Notes under the pieces: model-generated
Databases searched by the model: none
What the model was told of the DNA's origin: nothing
The model's input: the letters and a program-made list of their open reading frames with translations, nothing else
NCBI GenBank assembly: GCA_947095585.1
Contig: OX352761.1
Coordinates: 60,504,832 to 60,568,831, forward strand
From: Nephrocerus scutellatus
Taxonomy: Eukaryota > Arthropoda > Insecta > Diptera > Pipunculidae
Direction: 5' to 3'
Length of the DNA: 64,000 nt
Translations under genes and position numbers: made by a program
Shown: in pieces, positions 57,609 through 64,000 of the stretch
How the letters are laid out: every line of letters begins with the position of its first letter
Numbering within the stretch: the first letter of the stretch is position 1

Positions 57609-58889
57609 ATGCAGGATAATCTAACTCCCATTAACGACGAAATAATAAAGGAAAAAACAACTAAGCACATAAATTCAAAAATGTCGTTAATTTGGGCTAT
57701 AGAGGCATTTATTCTAGGAGAAGGTTTTGAATCATACGAAGATCGTTTAATGCAATATTTTCTTATAAATGATGTGAGCGATGAAAAAAAAGTACCGCTT
57801 TTCATCACCGTTATGGGTGGTGAAACTTATAAAATTTTAAAGAGTCTAGCTACGCCAAAGGCACCTAGTGCACTTAAGTTCGACGAAATCGTCAATATAT
57901 TAAGACAGCATTTTAAACCGAAAGTCAACAAAAGAGCCGAGCGTTTCAAATTCTCTCAGTCGAAACAAGAACAAGGAGAATCCATGTCCGAATTCATTGT
58001 GAAGCTGAAGTCATTAGCTCAATATTGCGAATTTGGCACCTTCCTAGATGACGCTTTAACAGATAAGTTCATTGTGGGAATAATATCCGAAGAAATTCAG
58101 CAGGAGCTTTTACAATATCCAGAGGTAAAATTTGATAAATGCTGCGAAAAAGCCTTGAACATTGAAATGTGTATTAAGGAAGTTAAGACACTAAATCCGT
58201 CCGAAGCGTGCCAGTACATCAGTCAGTTCGATAGAGCAAGGGCACGTGATAGAAGACCGTCAAAGCAAAAATGTAATAGTCAGAGAAGAAATCAGAATGT
58301 GAGAAGTCCAAGAAGTAACAATAGTCAAGGTGCTACTGAAAGATACCACCACAGGCAAAGTCCAAGTCAACAAAGTAAAAAAGTTCGGCATGGTAATTGT
58401 AACCGATGTGGAAGATATAATCATCACGAGAGTCAGTGTCCAGCGAAACATTGGCAATGTTGTAGTTGCAATAATTATGTGCATACATCAAGGGCTTGCC
58501 GGAATAAAAGTCAAGGTGGAACCGTCAAGATAGTCAATAGTCTCAATCAAGTAAATCAACCTGTGGAGTGTCTAGTACAAATCGAAAATCAGGAAATATC
58601 AATGGATGTGCATACCGGAGCTTGCTCGTCTGTCATCAGTTTAGTTAAGTATAAAAATAAGTTCAGTCATATTCGATTAACTTACATTAATGAGTCTTTC
58701 TCTACCGTTACTGGGCAGGTAAAAAATGTTGTGGGTAAGATAACAGTGGATGTCGTGTTTCAAGCGAGGTCATGCAGGTTGGATCTAGTTGTGATGGATT
58801 CAGAACGGGAATTCAGACCATTGTTGGGAAGATCATTGCTAGATATCCTGTTTCCTGGATATTCCATGGCCTATCAGCTGAGAAGGTAG
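57609..58889 (+). pseudogene. gypsy #2 gag-protease, protease active site lost
   Basis: 426 open codons from ATG 57609. Residues about 25-200 are a retrotransposon gag capsid domain (IEAFILGEGFESYEDRLMQYFLIN, FDEIVNILRQHFKPK, GESMSEFIVKLKSLAQYCEFG, LTDKFIVGI). An R/S/Q-rich basic stretch follows, then two CCHC zinc knuckles (CNRCGRYNHHESQC at about 263 and CCSCNNYVHTSRAC at about 284). The protease motif that is normally DTGA reads HTGA, with histidine encoded at 58611-58613, so the catalytic aspartate is lost; the C-terminal flap and GRSLLD motif are present. The frame ends soon after, where a deletion joins it to RT in another frame. Gag itself looks intact. Confidence 0.88.
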
Positions 58890-59810
58890 AAGCGGAGCTA
58901 GCTTGCTTATGCGAACTAGATATTTTAGAACCCGTGAAGATTAGCAATTGGGCCAGGCCAATTGTTTCAGTCCCAAAAACGAATGGCGAAATACGTATCT
59001 GCGTAGACTTTAAAGTCACGCTAAATAGGACGGTTTAAACCGAACACTACCCTCTGCCACGAGTAGACGACATTTTTGTGATAGACTTAACCGGTGCTTA
59101 TCAGCAGTTGCTCGTCGCAGAAGAGTCCAGGGAATATTTAACCATAAATATCCATAAAGGCTTATTTAGGTGCAAGCGGTTACCATTTGGGCTGAAAAGC
59201 GCCCCCTCTATTTTCCAATCCATCATGGATCGGATACTACTAGGTCTGGATGGAGTTGTTTCATATCTGGATGATATTTTAGTAGGGGGTAAAGACTATC
59301 AAGATTGTAAGAATAAATTATGGTTGGTTTTAGAAAAGTTAAATAAATATAAAGTACACATAAATTTGAGTAAATGCAAATTATTGTCGCCTAGTGAAGA
59401 GTACTTAGGTCACTGGTTGTCCGCCGAGGGAGTCCGTCCTAATAACGAAAAAATTCAGGCAATTGTCAATGCTCCGGCTCTCACCAATGTAAACCAGTTG
59501 CAGTCATTTTTGGGGTTATTGAATTATTATGTCTTGTTTGCTTCGAGTACTTTGTCTCCGGCAGAACGTAACTACTCCGAACTTCATAGAGAAGCGTTAG
59601 CAAATGTGTTCGGTGTGGATTCTTTATCTCGTTTGCCTGTTCAGTCAAAAACAGATATTGATAGTAAATTATGTATTAAATCGTTTAATTTTACTGATAA
59701 TTTACCACTAAAATTAGAAAATATTGTGAGAGAAACAGTGAAGGACATCATATTGAGCCAAGTAATTGATTTTTGTTTGTATGGCTGGCCAGATGGTAAT
59801 AAATTATAAG
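58860..59810 (+). pseudogene. gypsy #2 reverse transcriptase and RNase H remnant
   Basis: Starts inside RT (EKVEAELACLCELDILEPVKISNWARPIVSVPKTNGEIRICVDFK), after a deletion and frame change from the protease. A TAA at 59036-59038 follows LNRTV, and the frame goes on with HYPLPRVDDIF, IDLTGAYQQL, LFRCKRLPFGLKSAPSIFQSIMD and the catalytic YLDD (SYLDDILVGG near 59270). The thumb and connection (LSKCKLLSPSEEYLGH, LQSFLGLLNYY) are intact. RNase H is cut out: ...LLNYYVLFAS, SPAERNYSELHREALANVFGV jumps to DSLSRLPV. RT catalytic residues are preserved. Confidence 0.88.
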
Positions 59811-59839
59811 CCGAATTACAAGTTTATTATAATAAATCT

Positions 59840-60440
59840 TGTGAAGATAAATGTATTTATTATATGAACCGGGTATTTGTCCCAGGAACGTTGTCTGCAA
59901 AGGTCTTAGAGCTACTGCATGAAAACCATTCCGTAGGAATAGTGCGCATGAAAATGGTAGCCCGGTCCTACGTCTGGTGGTGGAGGATTGACAGGGATAT
60001 TAAACAATATGTAAATGGTTGTATTGTTTGTCAACAAAGTCGAAATGTGTACAGGGAAGAAGTGAAAACTAGTTGGCCAGAAGCAAAATACCCTTTTCAA
60101 AGAATACATTTATGGTTGATGCCTTTACCAGATATTTAGAGGTTATTTTAATGAAAACTACTACAGCTAGTGCAGTTATTACTGCGTTAGATAATACTTT
60201 TTCAATATTTTGGTTGCCAAGTGAGTTTGTCTCAGAATATGGGCCCCCTTGTGAATCGTTTGAGTTTTTAAAATTTGCGGAAAAACTTAATATTCAGCTT
60301 TCCAAGTCATTACCTTACCACCCTGAGTCTAATGGTTTGGCCGAACGCCACGTACAAAAGGTAAAATCAGTTTTTAAAAAATTCCTACTAAAGGGTCTGC
60401 CAAATAACTTTTTTTTTTTTGAAAATGCTATAAAAAAAAA
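59840..60440 (+). pseudogene. gypsy #2 integrase, upstream part
   Basis: The HHCC module is clear (LLHENHSVGIVRMKM...CIVCQQS, near 59910-60030). A deletion with frame change between RIHL and MVDAFTRY (about 60105-60115) follows; the first catalytic aspartate is in VDAFTRYLEVI. The usual second catalytic motif SDNGPP reads SEYGPP, with glutamate at 60235-60237. The third, NGLAERHVQ, keeps its E. The sequence then runs into a T-rich stretch and the mariner insertion at 60430. Confidence 0.86.
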
Positions 60441-61679
60441 CTACTGAATATTTTCTCAAATTTCTTTTTTTATTTGAAAGTACAATCCTTCCGGTTAACA
60501 ATGGAAAATAATTTCATTCAAATTGCTGCCTCGGCTGGCCATGCAGTAGCCTACACGATCGGTCCAATTTTTAAGCACATTATCGATTGTGTGCAGCTGT
60601 ATTTCACCAATGGCTTCACGAATATTGTCCTTTAAAGCGTCAATTGTCTCTGACTTGTCAGCGTAACACTTATCTTTTAGTGCACCCCACAAATAATAGT
60701 CCAACGGTGTCAAATCGCAGCTCCGAGGTGGCCAAACGACATCAGCTCTGCGGCTGATAATGCGATCTTCAAAAACTGGGCGCAAAACATCGAGTGTAGC
60801 TTCGGCTGTGTGGCACGTAGCGCCGTCCTGTGGAAACCAAATGTTGCCAATATCCTCCTCTTCAATTTTTGTGAACAAAAATTCGTTCAACATGGCCCGA
60901 TAACGATCGCCATTGACTGTAACGGCCACTCCTTGCTCATTTTCGAAGAAAAATGGCCCAATTATGCCTCTGGACCAAAATCCGCACCAAACAGTGACTC
61001 GTTTTGGGTGTACCGGCTTTTCAATGTATGCGTGCGGGTTTTCTGTGCCCCAAATGCGACAATTTTGCTTGTTTACATACCCGCCAAGATCAAAATGAGC
61101 TTCATCCGAAAAGATGATTTTTTTGGCAAAATCGGCATCTTCTGTAAGTCGATCGCAGGCCCACTCAGCGAAGCGAAAACGCATTGGATGGTCAGTTGGC
61201 TTCCACTCCTGAACCAATTGGACTTTGTATGGTGTCATACCAAGGTCTTTATGCAAAATTCGTCTCAATGATGTCTCCATAATGTTCAATTGTTGAGAAC
61301 GACGGTGAATTGATGTTGATGGCGCTTCACGCACACTTTCTGCCACAGCATCAATATTCTCGGGTGTACGCACTGTTTTTGGCTTTTCACGCTTTGGTTT
61401 GTCGATGAGGATGCCAGTTTCTTTCACTTTTTTCACAAGATAACGAACATACGGAGCTGACGGTGCTTCTCTTCTTCCAAAATCCGTACGCAATTTTCGC
61501 ACACATTCTGCAACATTACCATGATTTTCAAAGTAATGTCGCAATATTTCCCAGCGTTGTTCAAGCGTACACACAACCATATTCGTTCAGCGGAAGGATA
61601 CAACTAATTATCTGTCACATCAGACATGAGCTAAGTGTTACTATTCACGAAATAAACACTAGTTGAAAAAAAAACTTTA
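60431..61679 (-). mobile_element. mariner element, rosa-like (DD41D)
   Basis: 1249 bp flanked by TA (60429-60430 and 61680-61681). The ends are imperfect inverted repeats: TAAAAAAAAACTACTGAATATTTT on the left, and TAAAG...CAACTAGTGTTTATTT read inward from the right, each with a homopolymer run near the tip. It sits inside the gypsy #2 integrase and restores its frame when removed. Its single gene is open throughout, so the insertion appears recent. Confidence 0.87.
60495..61580 (-). CDS. mariner (rosa-type, DD41D) transposase, intact ORF
   Basis: 361 codons, ATG to stop with no breaks. Residues 1-60 are the first helix-turn-helix (TLEQRWEILRHYFENHGNVAECVRKL), 70-125 the second with the linker (RRSQQLNIMETSLRRILHKDLGMTPYKVQL). 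The catalytic triad is D159 (IIFSDEAHF), D252 (FPQDGATCHTA) and D294 (CDLTPLDYYLWG). The spacing between the last two is 41 residues, which defines the DD41D group known as rosa, not the DD34D of classical mariners. RIWGTENPH and VTVWCGFW are family signatures. It would bind the terminal repeats and cut and paste the element into TA sites. The start ATG lies about 99 bases from the element end, the stop about 64 bases from the other. It could be active. Confidence 0.88.
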   Translation of the reverse strand: MVVCTLEQRWEILRHYFENHGNVAECVRKLRTDFGRREAPSAPYVRYLVKKVKETGILIDKPKREKPKTVRTPENIDAVAESVREAPSTSIHRRSQQLNIMETSLRRILHKDLGMTPYKVQLVQEWKPTDHPMRFRFAEWACDRLTEDADFAKKIIFSDEAHFDLGGYVNKQNCRIWGTENPHAYIEKPVHPKRVTVWCGFWSRGIIGPFFFENEQGVAVTVNGDRYRAMLNEFLFTKIEEEDIGNIWFPQDGATCHTAEATLDVLRPVFEDRIISRRADVVWPPRSCDLTPLDYYLWGALKDKCYADKSETIDALKDNIREAIGEIQLHTIDNVLKNWTDRVGYCMASRGSNLNEIIFHC

Positions 61680-61945
61680 TATGGCGGACCCTTTATATGA
61701 AACTAAACAACTGACGATACAGCAACGATTGAATAGGTTTCTAATCCAGCAGCGAAATTCATGCATGTCGACCTCAAAAACACCGGCAGAAATGATGTTT
61801 TCCTACAAACCGAAAATATTATTAGATTTGATAAATCCAAAAAAAAGGTTCGGTTCAGATTAGAAAACAAATATGAAAAAATTAATAATGAAATTCGAAA
61901 ATCAAGAGAGGTCAATAGAATAGGGAAATTTTCAAAAATGTAAAA
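61680..61945 (+). pseudogene. gypsy #2 integrase, downstream part
   Basis: Resumes directly after the mariner: MADPLYETKQLTIQQRLNRFLIQQRNSCMSTSKTPAEMMFSYKPKILLDLINPKK, the C-terminal end of mag-type integrases. If the mariner and one TA are removed, the reading frame at GAAAATGC-TA-TGGCGG continues without interruption, confirming the exact insertion site. The frame ends near 61860, with a short tail to 61943 in another frame. Confidence 0.86.
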
Positions 61946-63740
61946 ATTTTGTAAGAGGAGATAAAGTTTTATTTTAAAATCATTTTAAATATTATGTAAA
62001 ATGGATTCCAGCAGTAGTGTTAAAAAATGTAAGTCCGTTAACGTACTAAATAAATGTTAACAATCATGTAAGAGCTAGTCACCTTTTTTCAGAAAAATCA
62101 TAAACTAATAAATCAAGAAGCGGCCATTTTACTGATGTGACCGAGCTTGAGCGTCGCGACGACCGCTTATGACAAAAGTTACTTTCTGACTCCTCTCATC
62201 ATTATTGACTTGATTCTCATCATTAAAAAAAAAAAATTCGTTTCTTTCCAGTCGCAGGTAAGATCGATTGTCTCCCCTTTTCTTGTTGGCAGTACGCCCA
62301 TTGGGTATCCCTTCATCTTCTCCCTTCCTTACATATTTTTGTTATTGTCTCTTCGCAATGCTCTCCATACCCGTCCAGTGATAACACGAGTTGCATGCTA
62401 GTAGTGGTGCAATGGATTTCGTCGCTTAGAGAGTGCGAAGTTGGAGTACGACATTGTCTACGTGGCCACCTCGACTCTTTGTTGCTACACATAAGCCCAC
62501 TAAATATTCCGAATATTCCACTACTGGAATTTGTACTACCCCAGACAGCAACAGCTCCTGTTACGATTGTAGCAGTGGTCTCTTCTCCTCCCAAGGTTAT
62601 CGTAGCGGCTATGCGGTCATGCTCTTGTTGCAGTGGTGATGACGCTGAGCATAGCTACACCATATAAAAAAATTTTATAAAAAAAAAAGGAATTTTATAA
62701 AACTTTTGCGACACGGATCGCATTGAAAATTTTTGTACGGGCCACATGTCACTAAAGATGGCTGCCCATGTATATACTTTTGTTCCTGAGCATCGACGAT
62801 GTTGACAAACCGGTGTTTGATTTGCAAGAAAATTGCATTAGCACAATAACGTCGCCATTTTAATTTTTTTACTTCCTGGATATGCCATGAAGGACTGGAT
62901 GTGGTAAAGAAGTCTTTACCCCTTACCTACCGGAAGCGGTAGCAACGCGGGATCGTCGCCATCAATATTGTTTGGAGTGTGTTTTTGTGGATTTCGTCTA
63001 TCCAACTATTTTTTTTATAATATTTATGCTGGAACTCATCTCTAACAGTTTTAGTTATATATAAAAAAAAGAAAAAAAAATCGACTTTATTTTGACCGAA
63101 AAGGAAGAGAAAAACAAGGTACATGAGACTTAGGGTTCAACCAATCGGCAATTCGGAACCGGATTACGATTCCGTAGAAATAATTAAATATTCTTTTTCC
63201 AATGGGATTGGTCACCTGCCACGTCGAATTTCGCCAGCGTGTATTAGTTTTTTTTTTATAACTTTAATTACATTAGTCATTAAATTAGTTTGCATTTCTC
63301 ATTAAGCATAAAAAAAATGCAAAATTTAAATTTGTCTTGAAATTTTTGTTGTTGTTAAATTAGAATTAATAAAATGAAACTTAAAAATTATTGGTAATTA
63401 AGTCTTCATAATTAATCTTATCTCCCAACCCTTCTTCTCTACAATGGAAAATCCGAGCCTCGTGGGGAAGAATTTTGATTTTTTTTTGCTTTAGGATCTA
63501 ATAAACCTGTGAAGGTGAGGTGTGAAGACAGGTCGAATCGGGGTGTTCACCCCTGCGCACGGAATGATGGATACGGTACTGTTGGGTCGTGGTAATATAT
63601 CGAAAAATAAAACACAGATGGGTTAGTTTATATAAAGTGTTTAATGATCTGACCGCTAGGCAACTTGCCTAATCGGATGTTTGAAATTGACTGCCTCATC
63701 CATCGTTCCATTTCTTCCTCCATGCCTTTGACTTGATTTT
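61946..63740. other. Noncoding stretch, no gene recognised
   Basis: Contains whatever remains of the gypsy #2 3' end (a purine run GTAAGAGGAGATAAAG at about 61950-61965 could be a polypurine tract) and further AT-rich DNA. Open frames around 62313-62667 overlap on both strands and show no domain. GGGGTG-TT-CACCCC at 63540-63553 is a short perfect hairpin. I see no RNA gene. Confidence 0.5.
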
Positions 63741-63744
63741 TTAG

Positions 63745-63833
63745 TGCAGGTCAAACTGAACCGTTCTGTTGACCTGCATGTTTACGCATCACCATTCTCG
63801 CAGTCGTTGTACGAACAAGCGAATGCGAGAATG
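63745..63833. repeat. Two adjacent perfect 10-bp hairpins
   Basis: TGCAGGTCAA (63745-63754) pairs with TTGACCTGCA (63769-63778) across 14 bases. CATTCTCGCA (63793-63802) pairs with TGCGAGAATG (63824-63833) across 21 bases. Both have no mismatches and are 14 bases apart. Confidence 0.85.
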
Positions 63834-63853
63834 CAATTGACAATAGAAAATGT

Positions 63854-64000
63854 AGACGCCGCGGTGGGTCGTCGGTATCCGATTTAGGATTTGGGAAAAA
63901 AAGGATAGATTGAAGACGCCGCGGTGGGTCGTCGGATTTAGAATAATAGGAATTGTAGACGCCGCGGTGGGTCGTCGGATTTAGGATAATGGATTTGGGT
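63854..64000. repeat. Start of a GC-rich tandem repeat
   Basis: AGACGCCGCGGTGGGTCGTC recurs at 63854, 63914 and 63957, each followed by GATTTAG within a few bases. Spacing is 60 then 43. The array continues past the end of the window. Confidence 0.88.

Larger units (their letters stand above)
57155..61945 (+). mobile_element. Ty3/gypsy retrotransposon, mag/K02A2.6 type (gypsy #2)
   Basis: Plus-strand gag-protease, RT, RNase H remnant and integrase in the usual order. A TTGGCGACGAAG at 57433-57444 resembles the primer-site region of mag-like elements, so the 5' LTR probably ends near 57430. The integrase is interrupted by a mariner (60431-61679). LTR limits are not resolved. The gene has a changed protease active-site residue, at least three deletions and a changed integrase residue. 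Confidence 0.85.

Noticed and set aside
60810..61271. 153-codon plus-strand ORF
   Set aside because: Antisense shadow of the mariner transposase.
62241..62256. Possible tiny exon (acceptor TTTCTTTCCAG, 6 bases, donor GTAAGA)
   Set aside because: Both splice-like motifs are common by chance, and no coding exon was found on either side.
62313..62667. Overlapping ORFs on both strands near 62313-62667
   Set aside because: No domain, no consistent codon signal, and the two strands compete; not supportable as a gene, although a host exon cannot be excluded.

Overview
The window looks like heterochromatin, or a transposon graveyard, from an insect nuclear genome, most likely a fly (Diptera). The evidence is a long 180-bp satellite array, AT-rich DNA, and an insect-type mix of mobile elements: piggyBac, a DD41D (rosa-type) mariner, a Helitron, a jockey/CR1-like LINE, two BEL/Pao and two Ty3/gypsy elements. 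A tephritid fruit fly is a reasonable guess because rosa elements were first described there, but nothing here proves it. I found no ordinary single-copy host gene.

Layout. 1-25440 is a satellite of about 128 near-identical 180-bp monomers, split at 1220-3536 by one defective piggyBac element that sits cleanly in a TTAA. The array contains large internal duplications (offsets 3722, 1912 and 8606 bp) and two kinds of recurrent truncated monomer. 25441-25610 is its degenerate edge. About 27000-30157 is a dead LINE (plus strand). 31691-34336 is a Helitron remnant with precise A|TC...CTAG|T ends, an internal minisatellite of about 100 bp per unit, and a helicase C-terminus. 34909-42899 is a complete-length BEL/Pao element (minus strand) with 555/544-bp LTRs, ATTGC target duplication, tRNA-Arg-like primer site, polypurine tract, gag-protease, pol and an env-like remnant; it carries many breaks. 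42948-43284 is a 163-bp tandem duplication.

43300-50200 holds a second BEL/Pao copy (minus strand, 5'-truncated gag, decayed pol). It is followed in transcription order by a putative LTR with a TATA box, a 73-bp repeat array and two small overlapping ORFs; the second ORF encodes a short MGN...transmembrane protein. 50225-50558 holds five regularly spaced hairpins with a shared loop sequence but different stems, the most unusual structure in the window. 51425-53475 is Ty3/gypsy pol (plus strand), followed by an LTR-like stretch and a duplicated tRNA-Lys primer-binding site (54871-55097). 55871-57150 is retroelement leader-type debris with repeats. 57609-61930 is a second Ty3/gypsy (mag/K02A2.6 type, plus strand), interrupted inside its integrase by a mariner (60431-61679) with an intact 361-codon transposase. 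61950-64000 is noncoding and ends with two perfect hairpins and the start of a GC-rich tandem repeat.

How the parts relate. Almost everything is a nested or abutting selfish element. Only the mariner transposase is an uninterrupted, catalytically complete ORF. The order of events can be read from the nesting: satellite duplication preceded the piggyBac insertion, and gypsy #2 preceded the mariner. The first BEL element is young by its LTRs (about 1 percent different) yet its coding region is heavily broken, suggesting it moved as an already defective copy.
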